This document shows positions 35,014 to 46,100 of a DNA stretch of 64,000 nucleotides, in pieces. This DNA is from Siphonodentalium dalli (Eukaryota; Mollusca; Scaphopoda; Gadilida; Siphonodentaliidae), in contig CP136064.1 in the NCBI GenBank assembly GCA_032622095.1, positions 139,891,954 to 139,955,953 of the forward strand, in the 5' to 3' direction. The notes below the pieces were generated by a model. That model saw only the letters and a list, made by a program, of their open reading frames with translations. It was not told the DNA's origin and did not search any database. The translations under genes and the position numbers were made by a program. Positions within the stretch are counted from its first letter, which is position 1, and each line of letters begins with the position of its first letter.

Positions 35014-36086
35014 GCGTATGTGGGCGGGGTCATTAGTCGCGGTGGTTCGTTTAATGTCGGATATCTCCGGCTGTGACGCGGTGTATCATGGGATAGGTCA
35101 CGTGATCGGTTCGGCTGATCTCGGCGGATTCCCCTAGGTGGCGTTACTGGCGTGTTCCATTGCCTCTGCTTCGAATCTCCGGATTTAGAGGGGCAATTTC
35201 TAGCTAAGTGGTTACCTTCGCAAACCCAGCAAGATACGTGCCTCCGGTTTTCGGTCTTAAAGGGGCAGTCGCGAGCGAAATGATCACCTTGACACGTCCA
35301 ACATTCGACTGTTCGTGGTTTAACCACCGCTTCGACATGCACCTGTCTCGGGCGTGATCGGTGTTCACGGGTCGTGTGGTTATCGCTTGCGCAAATATCG
35401 CAGGTTGTTCTCGCGTGTTTGTTTCTGAAACTATCGATTTCCATTGCTTCCGGTTCGTTTTCGTTGTAATTTTCGCGGCCCGTTCGTAGGTTGAATACCC
35501 GTCGGATCCCCATTTCCCGCATAGCGATGTCGGCTGCCAATTTTAGTGTCTTCGGCGCATCCCTGATCAACTTCATTTTCAAACTGTCGCTTCTTAAAGC
35601 GTCAATATAAAACCCTACGAGTTGACCTTCAACCGCGTTGATCCCGCCGATTTGCTCTCGGTATGCCACCGTCGCGATCTCCAAAATTCGTTCGGCAAGC
35701 ACATGTAAATTTTCGTTTTGTTTTTGCTTGATTTTTCTTAGCATCGAAAAGGCGAATTGAATGTCATTTATCTCGGCAAATCGACTAGATAATTCAGTTT
35801 TTGTGTCTTGCCACGTGGCGTTAGGATTCGTGGCCAAATATCTTTGTAAAAAATCTGATACGGGGCCCGTCGCGCTCTGGAATGCCATATAGGGCTTCTT
35901 TGCTTCGTTAGCGCCGGTTAGGATCGCGCATTTTTCTATCGACTTGACCCACCCGTGGTATTTCGTGGGGTCCCCGTCAAATGACGTCACTACCTGTGTG
36001 ACCGTAGTCATGGCCATTGCAGCAATTTGAGAATTGATAGACTCTGTTAATGGGGCGAGAACACCAATTGATTGTTGGGTAGCCAT
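35004..36086 (-). CDS. Gypsy gag (nucleocapsid-type) protein
   Basis: 360 codons from the ATG at 36086 (MATQQSIGVL). An in-frame non-ATG opening five codons upstream is not needed. The N-terminal two-thirds resembles retrotransposon capsid (a Trp-x-Lys-Ser-Ile-Glu-Lys-type start, WQDTKTELSSRF, then a helical region). Near the C-terminus are two CCHC zinc knuckles, CWTCQGDHFARDC and CWVCEGNHLARNC, preceded by a CDICASDNHTTREH partial third. It assembles the particle and binds element RNA. It ends at a TAA that overlaps the slippery site used to reach pol. Confidence 0.9.
   Translation of the reverse strand: MATQQSIGVLAPLTESINSQIAAMAMTTVTQVVTSFDGDPTKYHGWVKSIEKCAILTGANEAKKPYMAFQSATGPVSDFLQRYLATNPNATWQDTKTELSSRFAEINDIQFAFSMLRKIKQKQNENLHVLAERILEIATVAYREQIGGINAVEGQLVGFYIDALRSDSLKMKLIRDAPKTLKLAADIAMREMGIRRVFNLRTGRENYNENEPEAMEIDSFRNKHARTTCDICASDNHTTREHRSRPRQVHVEAVVKPRTVECWTCQGDHFARDCPFKTENRRHVSCWVCEGNHLARNCPSKSGDSKQRQWNTPVTPPRGIRRDQPNRSRDLSHDTPRHSRRYPTLNEPPRLMTPPTYAKN
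35007..35013 (-). promoter_or_regulatory. -1 programmed frameshift slippery site A AAA AAC
   Basis: On the minus strand gag reads GCA AAA AAC TAA. The heptamer A-AAA-AAC is phased as X-XXY-YYZ in the gag frame and lies directly before the stop. Slipping back one base gives AAA AAA CTA AGG and opens pol. A downstream stimulatory structure was not evaluated. Confidence 0.85.
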
Positions 36087-36185
36087 TATGATAATAAACA
36101 ATTAGACTCACGTTTTGCGAATTTTCCCACACTGTTTCTGTTCACACTGTTCCTCTTCTGGCTTCACGTTGTGTCTGTGATTAGC

Positions 36186-36211
36186 GTTCAGATCCTGGCT
36201 CGAAGGCACCA
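36186..36211 (-). promoter_or_regulatory. Candidate primer-binding site, tRNA-Tyr-like
   Basis: The plus strand ends GGCTCGAAGGCACCA at 36211, 11 bases inside the 5' LTR. It resembles the 3' end of animal tRNA-Tyr (GGCTCGAAGGACCA) with one extra C. Its upstream text (GTTCAGATCC) is also T-arm-like. The minus strand TGGTGCCTTCGAGCC would be the primer-binding site. The tRNA identity is from memory. Confidence 0.55.
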
Positions 36212-36222
36212 GTTAAGAGATA

Positions 36223-36971
36223 TGTGCCAATACGGGTACATATAACTCTTAAGGCTATCAGAACGGTTTGATTATTTATATATAACAAAGTCAATAATGT
36301 TCAATCATGGGTATCTGGGTTTCTCTTCCTGTCGTCTGCTTGGGTTGGGATCTTCTTCCGTCTTCATAGGTTGGATGTATCTGCTTGTCTTCTACTCGGT
36401 TGAGTTCCGGTTGAGTTTATCTTCCTGTCGTCTCATGTTCTTCTTCCGCCGGCGCATCAGTGAGATGTTGTTAGGATCACAAGATCATCATGTTTACCTT
36501 GTATCTTCATCCATCCTTCTAGCTGCTTTTCTCTGGCGTCCGAGAATTTGTTGTTACTATCGGGTAGCTGGTTAGAACTGTCTTATCATGTCGGCTTCTT
36601 CTTCCTAAAATACCCAGTCTCTGCTAATGATGGCCATGTGTATTTTCACGGCGCGTCGGTTCATCGTACTTAGGGTAATTGAGTTATCGTCATCTCCCCA
36701 TGGGTCCTATTAACTCTCCTGGTTTCAGTAGCTTTCTAGGCGATACATCTGGTCTTGATAATCCTCAAGACCGTGTTCTGTTTACTCCACAAATCATTTC
36801 CCTATGTTATTGCATGGACGCTCGCTAATTCGATTTGGTGCTCAGTACTTTTGTGATCTAGATGTGGTCAACAGCGACGCTGATATGTGTGGTAATCGAG
36901 CGCCCCTCTGACAGAGATTTCCTATCTTCTTCCCGGGTTGAAAGTTATGTCCCTGTGGTTGTCTTGGCACA
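36223..36971 (-). repeat. 5' LTR (749 bp)
   Basis: Identical by reading to 28,561-29,309. The CGGT immediately after it matches the four bases before the other LTR. Confidence 0.95.
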
Positions 36972-37074
36972 CGGTTTACTGTATTTGCCGCGAGCTGGCA
37001 ACACGTCAACATAATAACATGTCAATCGTCAAGGTGTTTGTCATTGTGTTGTCAATGGGTGTGAATATAACCAG
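36972..37074. other. Short spacer between two retrotransposons
   Basis: About 100 bp between the Gypsy LTR and the outermost repeat of the tyrosine-recombinase element; nothing recognisable. Confidence 0.5.
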
Positions 37075-37138
37075 TAGTCTCAACCCCTCTGACAAATGAA
37101 TAAGCAAACACCTGGTTGCTAATTGTCACGCTCACACA
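37075..37138 (-). repeat. B2 repeat (64 bp)
   Basis: TAGTCTCAACCCC...GTCACGCTCACACA, matching 37,747-37,810 with four or so substitutions. Confidence 0.9.
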
Positions 37139-37514
37139 GTGGGTGGCGGCAAACCTTTTAATTAATTATTAGACATTTAATAATCAAACACATCATATAA
37201 CCTTATCTTAACATCTTATAACTGGAAATTGTATCATTTTGATATTAGAAAATTTTCTGCGAAATGTGTAGTTCCGAAACTCCCTTCACCGACAACGAAG
37301 TGAGCCAGGAAAACCACTGTAAAAAACCCTTGTATTAATTTGTACTATCTTTTAGGAGGAAAATATGAAACCTGGAATCCGAAGCTACTTACTAGCGCTG
37401 CCTCCAGGATCGATGTCGGACCTCATCGTGCTTCGGAAATACATGTCTGATTGTCATATACTAATCATATTGAGATAATTAGATAGATAATATATATAGA
37501 TATATATATTTCTT
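37139..37514. other. 376-bp spacer between B2 and A2
   Basis: Not expected in the simple split-repeat model, where A2 abuts B2. It contains AT-rich DNA and a short GC-richer block at 37,370-37,440 with no recognisable identity. Possibly a later insertion. Confidence 0.5.
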
Positions 37515-37748
37515 TTTAAACTTGGTCTATTCTGTTTGAACGCGACGCTCAGATTGACCTAACTATACACGGTCGTTCACCACGACAATTTCATGCTACA
37601 ACTCGCACGCTTAACTCAACTGACCATGTCAATCATTACTTGATTACCACTAAACTCTTAAACATTAACCACCGAAGTGCCAATTCACTTCTATGAGACA
37701 GTCGAGACAAATGATTTCCACTCCACGTTGTGCCGTAGAAATATGTTA
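37515..37748 (-). repeat. A2 repeat (234 bp)
   Basis: Starts TTTAAACTTGGTCTATTCTG and ends CGTAGAAATATGTTA. It matches 42,369-42,603 almost perfectly; one 1-base indel near CTTCTATGAGAC and a few substitutions. Confidence 0.95.
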
Positions 37749-37810
37749 GTCTCAACCCCACTGACAAATGAATAAGTAAACACCTGGTTGCTAATGGTCA
37801 CGCTCACACA
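37747..37810 (-). repeat. B1 repeat (64 bp)
   Basis: Abuts and overlaps A2 by two bases (TA), forming the A/B junction expected at the 3' side of a split-direct-repeat element. Confidence 0.9.
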
Positions 37811-37951
37811 TATTTATGAAAGGACGGGTAAAGAGTGAAACAAATATGCATAATATTATATCAATGTATTCGTATACCTTCAATTTCCCATAACGGTATT
37901 TCAGAAAAACAATTTTAAGAATGGTAAGTATGCAGTGACATGTATATCAAT

Positions 37952-38840
37952 TCAGAGATTTAAACATCTGGTGACACTTAGCCTACTGTCGAGCGAGTCC
38001 TCAACATAACCGTCTTTGGCGGTTTCTGATTTCCATCGTCCATGACGTTTCCAACATCTTTCCGGAATTTTTTCGTTTGCTACCTGAGTAGCACCACCGG
38101 CTCTCAAAGAATGCAAGCCTATATCGATATTGCCGAAAACTGATTTAAAACGAGAACAAACACATTCTCTAACGCGAGTATAACTCAACATCGCATTACT
38201 TTTTACAAGCTTGCATGTATTTTTGGATCTATACAATCTACGTAATATAAACAAATCTTCTGAATGGTCTAAACCTGCTTTTGTCCAATAACTCTGTAAA
38301 AGGCGATACGGACAGGCCGATGTTCGTCCTTTTGCAATAACTATTTCATTTCCACTCCGATAATGGTCAGTTTTGCTTTTTCTAATTTTTATCTTAATAT
38401 GGTCGTTATAGAATAACAGATCGTTGGATTTCAAAGACACTAGCTCATCAAAACGTAGGAAACCCGAGAAAGCGAGTAAACTCATTGTCAAATCTCGCAG
38501 AACTAACAAATCGTCAATTTGATTTTCGTAGAAAGAACACAATGTTAACAACATGTCTCTCGAAATTATTTTTAACGAAACCGTTCGAAGTAGGATCAGC
38601 GAAATTCATCAATTCGTGGAACCAACGTATAGCATATTCTGTAGCTGAAACGGTGCTATAGGAACCTCCTTTGTCCAAAATATCAGTTAAATATAAAGCT
38701 ATCACAATCGGAATTGCTGGTGTCGAAGCACTGCCGTGAGATTCTGCGAAAAATGTCCATTTCTTGAAATAACTGTTGTATTGAAATACCGTGTTGTCAC
38801 TCCTGGAACGAAGAAGGAGATCGCACATTTTCCCCGTCAA
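37952..38840 (-). pseudogene. Tyrosine recombinase, one frameshift
   Basis: Two overlapping minus-strand frames encode one recombinase. The N-terminal part (38,514-38,840) is a core-binding helical region containing SRSDNTVFQYNSYFKKW. The catalytic part (37,952-38,554) retains the whole set: R34 in GFLRFDEL, H148 and R151 in LHSLRAGG, H171 in RHGRW and Y183 in DGYVED (numbered within that frame). A frame change near 38,520-38,550 separates them. In these elements the recombinase integrates a circular DNA intermediate, which explains the lack of target duplications. Confidence 0.85.
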
Positions 38841-39944
38841 TCTATCAGTCCTGGTGATGGAATTCAGCCATATGAACCTGTCTGCTTACAACATCTTTCA
38901 GCTGAGAACCTGAACAAAAAATGGTTTCAATAAAATATCACGTTTGTATATACACATGTATCACATTAATGACTAATATTCTAAATTTTTACTCTGATGT
39001 GGCAACTTTATCCATTATTTAAATCTGATTTTAAGCGCCATCAGTTTCATGTTTTCGCATGTCCCATCGAACATGCCGAAACTATCATGTTTCTTTACCA
39101 AACAATCATTATTCAATAATTTTATATCTTTTACAAAGTGTGCTGCAAGCCCCTTTTCCGGGAAAAGAAAAGGCCAAAACGCTCCGGATTTCCACAATGG
39201 AACAATTACAGTACCATTTGCTTTCTCTGTGCAAAGTTTGTTAATAACTTTTAATGCCAAATGAGGCGGCGGAACCCACCAGTTCACACAACGACGCCAA
39301 TTTTGTGTAAAAGCGTCTATCGATTCGGTGCCGGGACACCACCATCGTGAATTGAACCTGTGACACTTGATTGTTAAATTGCTTGCAAATCTGTCAATAT
39401 CATGATTTCCCGAAATTTCATTAATGTCTGAAATATTTTTCAGAAATTTCCCAGTCATTTTTCTCATAGACTCTACTTAATGCATCTGCTCTAGTGTTTT
39501 CTTTTCTTGGGATCCATTTAAAATCAATATGTATATTATTATTGTCGCATGTCTCTAAAACATCCAAGGCAATGTTTTGAAGACCCAAAATTTAACTTTC
39601 GGCATTGAATAAATAACACAAATTTAAATTATCAACAAATATCAGTACATGTTTTCCTTTGAACGCTTGCACAAAAGATTTTAAACCTCGGCGCACTGCC
39701 TCGGCTTCTCTCCAGGTTGAACTTTCGGTTTGCTCTTGAAATGTCCATGTACGGATCATATCTACATAATGCTTGTCATTCAATAATCCAAATTTAACAT
39801 TTTTACCTCGGGGAAACATGAATGGCATTTCGAGATCTATATTCTCCGTGGACATTTGAATTCGCCGTGATGTGTCCGCTGCCGTTAATGGCACAATCTG
39901 AATTATTATCACAAGAATAGTTCGACATGGCGTTAGTTATAAAA

Positions 39945-40135
39945 TTGGTTGAACAAAAATCGTCGGCAATCGCCATACTGTGACATGTAAAATTGGTTGA
40001 ACAAACGTCAGTAAATGTCACCATACCGTGACTTGAAAATTTGGTTGAACCAAAGTCACCAGTCACCATATCGTGACTTGCAAAATTGCTTGAATGAACA
40101 TCGTCGACAGTCACCATACCGTGACGTGCACTATT
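39945..40135 (-). repeat. In-frame minisatellite inside the RNase H region
   Basis: Roughly 55-60 bp units containing GTCACCATACCGTGAC-like text recur four times. On the minus strand they encode variations of MVT-DDV-STNF. Confidence 0.8.
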
Positions 40136-40509
40136 ACTCAAACGAGAAAATGATACCTCGTCCGCAACTGTTGGAATTAAACACAACTCAGATTTTTCAC
40201 TTGACACAACATGATCGGAATCATTAAAATCCGAGTCACGTTTTCCATCAACTTCATTAAAACTTATTAAGCTATGGTAATACCCAAATCCAATTTTAGA
40301 CGCGTCACTGAACATCTGCACCTGGGGCTCGGATTTTGAACCAAATTTTCGGGAATTTAACCCTGCCACGTGTATTTTCCAGTACCTGAGTTCATCGTTA
40401 GCTGTTTCGGAAATAACAACTGAATCTTCCCAATGACACCGTTGTGACAAACAATAATACAGAGCTCTGGTTCGGATCCTGACAGCTTTTAACAACACAT
40501 TATTTCAAC

Positions 40510-40705
40510 AGCTGACCCTCATGCAACATCTCGATTGTCACACAACAATATGATCGCCATCTGCTTATTCTCTATTATGTATAAGGGCGGCAGGAAGACG
40601 GCCTGTATTGGCCATGCCGCTCCTGTGCAAATTTGAAATATATATTATTATGTTTGTGTATTATGTATTTAATTTGTGCAAATAAACAATCCTATCCAAT
40701 CCAAT
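40510..40705 (+). mobile_element. Nested LINE 3'-end fragment
   Basis: The text GGGCGGCAGGAAGACGGCCT...GGCCATGCCGCTCCTGTGCA followed by AT-rich DNA and CAATCCTATCCAATCCAAT looks like the 3' untranslated tail of an invertebrate CR1/Jockey-type LINE. It splits the host RT/RNase H frame. TAACAA on both sides is a possible target duplication. Confidence 0.55.
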
Positions 40706-42013
40706 AACAAATTTCAGTGATATAATCATCCCAGCCACACGAGCCAATAATCTGACATGCAATACACGATGTCCAGTCAAAATTTTCAATATTGACTCCA
40801 TCAAAGAAATAAGATTGGATATTCGATCAGATACAGCACTTAATTTTCCTTCAAGAATATTCGAATTGAGACCCAACCAAACGACAATTTGACTAGGCTG
40901 CCATTCACATGTCTCATTTGATAGAATAAAGCCCAAACTACAAGATCAGTTTTAATTTCTCTACCGAGATCTACACAATCAACTTTATCCTCACAGAAAG
41001 CAATACCATTTTCCAAGAACATTACGATTTTAAAACTCTTGGATCTCCAATATTTTATCACCTCTCTCATCAGCTTGGTGAAAATTAATCCAGCTGAACT
41101 CAAACCAAATGGTAAAACATTAAAAATGTAATAATTTTGGTTACCATCATCATAAGTAATTGCAAAATCGTTTGGTTTTAACATGTGTTCTACCAAAGAA
41201 GAATCTTCAAAACTACACTCAAATTTGAATAAATACAGATTTACATGTCTGCAGTCCAAGACTAATCTCAGTTTACCGGATTTACTAGTAGCCACCGTTA
41301 AGGGATTGATAACATGCGGTGTATCTTGTGATAATGATATAACACCAAGATTCAACAAATTTTGTATTTCACTTTCTACAAATTCACGGTGTGTTCTGGC
41401 AGAACGATTATTTATCATAATGGCTTTTGGAGGCTCATTGATGAAAGGGATTTTGTATCCTTCTGAAATTACTGTCAACATGTATTCGGAAACTCCAATT
41501 TCAACCCAATTCATTTGGTGATCTCTTAATCTAAACGCTGGTGACACATTTTTTGAGCGTGCATCAGAATAATTACATGATGAGCGACTGCAATCAAAAT
41601 TTGTGTTAGAATTACCAGAATTTGCTACATTATCACCATTAACTTTCCGCTTACCGAGATTTTGGAACTCGATTTTGTCAGATAAAGTGTCTAATATACT
41701 CATCTGATTATTACTGTGGCTCAAACTGCTCTGTGCGCCCTTTAGCATTGGACAGAAGGCTCTAACATGGCCAAATAAACCACAGGCGAAACAGGGGCCT
41801 AGCTTCCTTGGTTCTGGGGTCTTTGGATACGTCGTGCGTTCTTTGTCGTAGGGGCTGAGTCTTTTGCCTCTGAAATCACGCTTTTTCTTCAGCTGTCTGA
41901 TTTTTCCAACTGCACTGAGTGCGCTCCGCCCTTCCTAGTTTCCGCTCATCCTCCGAATCGTCTGCGAGTTTATTTCCGACATACTCGTTGACTGTACCCC
42001 ATCCCGCTTCTGA

Positions 42014-42352
42014 CTAATCTGCGATCCGAATTAGTTTTTGTCGATTTTGAATCAATGTTATACCTTCGGCTGTTGCCGCCGCATCGTCGATAGAAACAGC
42101 CAAACTATCTTTGGCTTGGTTAAGGGTGTCTAATACATTTAAACCATGTCGATATTGGTCTTCATTTCCTTTTTTCTTGAATTTGTGGCTGTCTGCTGAA
42201 AGGCCCTCGATTCGGGCAATCTGCACGTCAGACCGTTCTCTTTGAGATGTATTTAACTCGGTTTTGAAAACCTCCAGTCTCCTCGTCATCAACGAATCGA
42301 GTCGATTCAAAAGTCTATCTTCAGTAGACAAGTTTTGTTGATGTTCGTCCAT
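42014..42352 (-). pseudogene. DIRS-type Gag-like protein, N-terminal part
   Basis: From the ATG at 42352, 112 codons. The region HKFKKKGNEDQYRHGLNVLD and the following coiled segment ending ITLIQNRQKLIRIAD resemble the Gag-like first protein of DIRS-type elements. A TAG at 42014-42016 interrupts it. The same frame continues SEAGWGTVNEYVGNKLADD, so this is a nonsense mutation and not the natural end. A frameshift near 41,930 then leads into the zinc knuckle. It starts only 17 bp inside the A1 repeat. Confidence 0.7.
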
Positions 42353-42368
42353 AGCCGCCGATGAATAG

Positions 42369-42603
42369 TTTAAACTTGGTCTATTCTGTTTGAACGCGAC
42401 GCTCAGATTGACCTAACTATACACGGTCGTTCACCACGACAATTTCATGCTACAACTCGCACGCTTAACTCAACTGACCATGTCAATCATTACTTGATTA
42501 CCACTAAACTCTTAAACATTAACCACCGAAGTGCCAATTCACTTCTACCGCGACAGTCGAGACAAATGATTTCCACTCCACGTTGTGCCGTGGAAATATG
42601 TTA
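42369..42603 (-). repeat. A1 repeat (235 bp), 5' end of the tyrosine-recombinase element
   Basis: Matches A2 (37,515-37,748). Outside it the sequence becomes AT-rich and unrelated. Confidence 0.95.
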
Positions 42604-43189
42604 ATATATTAGTGTATCAATATAATGGCCGTTCCATGTTTGGCGATGAACCTTTCAACCCATCGGAACGTATGCGCCCGTTGTGAACACATCATACGTG
42701 AGTATATATATTTCATAATTATCATAACTTTAGCTTGGCACGTCCGATTAAAAAAAAATTCATATGCTTTCTCATCAAGCACATCCTATACACATGCACG
42801 CAAAAATTACATATAATCAACTATATATACATAGCCATTAGCTATATAGGCATAGATACATCTATATATATGATGGCATTACCATTTCTGACTATGGTTT
42901 TCTTGTTTATAATATCCTCGCATTGTATTATAGCATACTGTCGTTAGATGAATTAAGACAGATTTTCGGGCTATTATTTTTACGCGCATTATTATTTTTA
43001 TCGATGGGTATGATCGACATTGTTAAAAAGGGAATGATACAAGTTTTGCAATGGATGCGGGTATCTTTAGTTCTGTGTTTCTGAAATGAATTGAGATCGG
43101 AGCTAGTCAAGAAAGCACTAATTCATCATTTTGGAATAAACTATTGAGACAAGAAGTCTTTATTCATTCACCATTGTACATACATAAGT
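42604..43189. other. No gene recognised
   Basis: AT-rich flank. TTACCATTTCTGACTATGG near 42,885 echoes ~27,490. Confidence 0.4.
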
Positions 43190-46100
43190 GTTATCTATAT
43201 CTATATTTGCGAATGTATGTCTGTCTGTCTATCTGTGTTATATAGAAATTCACAGGGGACCACCTATATGACACAAAAGGGATCTAATAGGGGTAACTTT
43301 CTTAGATAATGATAATGGCGAGGGTTAGAATTTTCTAAAGTGACGCCGTTGTTGTCAGGGGCAGAAAAGGGGGGGGGGGGGCAGAACAAAAATGGTCGCC
43401 GATTGCCACCAAACTTATATATAATCATCCCCATAATATCAGGAATCTAATGGTGTGGTTTAAATATTTCAAAAGTCGCGCCATTCGCGTCAGGGATACC
43501 CGAAAGGGGCGAGGGGCACCAAAATTGATCAAATTAATTTTAGCGCCGAATTCCACAAAATAGATGAACAATTTTCTGAAATCTTCTCCATGATACACGG
43601 AATCTTATAGTGTGATTTAAAGACGCCAAATTGGTGACGTTGCGGTGAGAGGGGGCTATTTTTAGCAAAGATTTCGACCAAATTGATATATTATTCTTCT
43701 CCGTCATACAAGGAATATAAACGTGTGATTTAAAGACGCGAAATTGGTGCCGTTTGGGTGAGAGATGGGGGGGGGGGGGTAATAACTATGATAAGAATTT
43801 GTTTAGTTGCCGATTACCACCAAACTTATAGATGATCATCTCCATTATATAGTGCATGCATGAGTCTAATAGACGTGGTTTAAATATGACAAAAGTGGCG
43901 CGGTTCAAGTCATGCGTGAGGGGAGTTGCACCAAAGTTGATACAAATATATTTAGCACTGATTCCACCAAATTCATGCACGTTCTTCTCTAATGATATGA
44001 TGAATTAAATCACATTTGGGTTCGTTTGAGTCATGGATGGCGAGAGGAGATTCACTAGCATTTATAAGATTGTTCAATTCGCCGATATCCAACAAAGTTA
44101 TATATAGTCATCTCACAGGCAATCTCCATGTCCTTCTAAGGAGTTTTGGCATTCCAATTTCACAATCTCGACAAATGGTGACCGAATTAAGTCACTTGAA
44201 CAATTATATCTTCTCAACTATCACATTTATATGGGGATGGAAATCAGGGCATTCCTATAATGATCTAGCAAACAGATACATATATAGAAGAAAGCATTAC
44301 ACGTATATTTATATCAATCTATTTAAGAGACACATATATTCATTCAAATTGGGGGACCTTGAATCTCGTCAGAGGATTCCATATTAGAATGGCTCATGTA
44401 TATATTATAACACGATTGAGTCTGTCCCATTCAAAAAAGTTACAATTGCCAATAGATATGGAAATGTAGAGCAGGCCTGTTCAAAAATAGTGGTCACAGT
44501 GTGCAGTCAAATGTGGTTACTTCTGAGATAAAGGAAAACGCAGTCCGTAGCACATGACTTTTCAGGATCCTCCAATATTGACATCTGACAAGGGTATATA
44601 TCTGCCCGATACAGAGGATTTCTTTCATTTTTTAGAACAGACTCATCGCCTAACATAAACAACTCAAAATATCGCTGTGACGGGCACATGTAGCTGCTAT
44701 ACGTGCATAACATCAATTCTTTTAAACTGAAAATGATTAGCCAGTTTCCAGCACGAGAACAGAGGCGCCCCTGGACATATCTTTAAAACATCTGTATCTT
44801 TATGAAGATATGATAAACTAGATTGATTGATTGATTGATACATCTCTATGTAAAACACGATTGTCGTCTTTTATTTTTTCGAAACTAATGTGTTTATGAT
44901 GTTCATGTTTCATGCTATAAAGTATACGCAGTTATCTATATCTATATTTGCGAATGTCTGTCTGTCTGTCTGTCTGTGTTCTATATAAATTCACAGGGGA
45001 CCACCTAGATGATACAAAGGGGATCTAGTAGGGGTAACTTTCTACGATAAAGATAACGGCGAGGGTTATAATTTTCTAAAGTGACGCCGTAGTTGTCAGG
45101 GGCAGAAAAAGGGGAGGGGCAAAAAAAAGGTCGCCGATTGCCACCAAAGACCAATCTTATATATAATCATCCCCATAATATCAAGAATCTAATGGTGTGG
45201 TTTAAATATGTCAAATGTTCGCATCAGGGATACATGGAAGGGGCGAGGGGCACCAAAATTTATCAAAATAATTTTAGCGCCGAATTCCACCAAATTGATG
45301 CACATTCTTCTGAAATCTTCTCCATGATACACGGAATCTTATTGTGTTATTAAAAGACGCCAAATTGGTGACGTTGGGATTAGAGATTTGGGGGGGGGGG
45401 GGGGTCGGTGGGTGGGTACTAAATCTGGTTTAGTCGCCGATTGCCACGAAACTTATGCAAATTCATCCCCATGGTATGAGGTGTCTAATGGCGTGGCTTA
45501 AAGCTGTCAAAAGTGGCGTCATTCGAGTCAATGGTTCACTGAAAGGGAGAGGGCACCAAAATTGATACACAATATTTTTAGCGCCAATTTGCACCAAATT
45601 GATACACATTCTTATCCATCATACGAGGAATCTAATCGTGTGATTTTAAAGACGTCACATTGGTGCTGCTTTGGTGAAAGATAGGAGTGGGGTGCGGTGG
45701 GCACTAAATTTGATAAAAATTTGTTTAATCGCGGATTAGCACCAAACTTACAAATAATAATCTCCATGATATCAGGAGTCTAATTGTGTGGTATAAAGAT
45801 GTCAAACGTGGGGCCATTCGAGTCAGGGGTGCATAGAGGGTGAGAGGGACACAAACATTGATAAACGATATGTTTAGCGCCGATTTCCACCTGATTGATA
45901 CATATTATTCTCCGTGATACGGATAATCTAATCGTGTGGTTTAAATGCGCCAAATTGGTGCCTTTTTGGTGTGAGATATGCAATGGTGCCCTAAATTTGA
46001 TACGAATTTGTATACTCGCCAATTTTCATAAATGTTATATATATTCATCTCTATAATGAGTCTAAGTGTGTGGTTTAATGATGTCAAAAGTGGCGTCGCT

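Larger units (their letters stand above)
28561..36971 (-). mobile_element. Ty3/Gypsy LTR retrotransposon, complete and apparently young
   Basis: 8,411 bp on the minus strand. Two 749-bp LTRs bound it (TGTGCCAA...TTGGCACA) and a 4-bp CGGT duplication lies on both sides. Order in transcription sense: 5' LTR (36,971-36,223), primer-binding site, gag, -1 frameshift site, pol (protease, RT, RNase H, integrase), ~1.5-kb downstream region with a small ORF, polypurine tract and 3' LTR. The integrase-last order and motifs place it in Ty3/Gypsy (Metaviridae). I cannot fix the lineage; two CCHC knuckles and a -1 shift would fit Mag-like groups. No stop interrupts gag or pol. Confidence 0.95.
39015..41925 (-). 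pseudogene. DIRS-type gag C-terminus, reverse transcriptase and RNase H, decayed
   Basis: In minus order: a CCHC knuckle (CFACGLFGHVRAFC) near 41,800; RT from about 41,560 with LRLVLDCRHVN and NVLPFGLSSAGLIFTKLMR; RLLARVAGMIISLKFVIG near 40,720-40,780; RNase H with MFSDASKIGFGYY near 40,300 and STWREAEAVRRGLKSF near 39,700. The end carries DRFASN, NSRWWCPGTESIDAF and NWWVPPPHLALKV. Defects: the usual YLDDG catalytic box reads FLENG, and the segment expected between VEHMLKPND and NYYIFNVLPFG is shortened, removing the first catalytic Asp. Frameshifts occur, a nested insertion lies at ~40,510-40,705, and a minisatellite sits inside RNase H. Confidence 0.8.
37075..42603 (-). mobile_element. Tyrosine-recombinase (DIRS/PAT/Ngaro-type) retrotransposon with split direct repeats, decayed
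   Basis: In minus-strand order: A1 repeat (42,603-42,369), gag-like gene, RT/RNase H, tyrosine recombinase, B1 (37,810-37,747), A2 (37,748-37,515), a 376-bp spacer, then B2 (37,138-37,075). A1-ORFs-B1-A2-B2 is the split-direct-repeat plan of PAT and Ngaro elements, unlike the inverted ends of DIRS1. No LTRs, integrase or target duplication are seen, as expected. I see no methyltransferase between RNase H and recombinase. All the genes are broken. Confidence 0.85.

Noticed and set aside
36186-36211. A tRNA gene
   Set aside because: Only the 3' end resembles a tRNA; no acceptor 5' strand, D-arm or anticodon arm precedes it. The position beside the LTR fits a primer-binding site.
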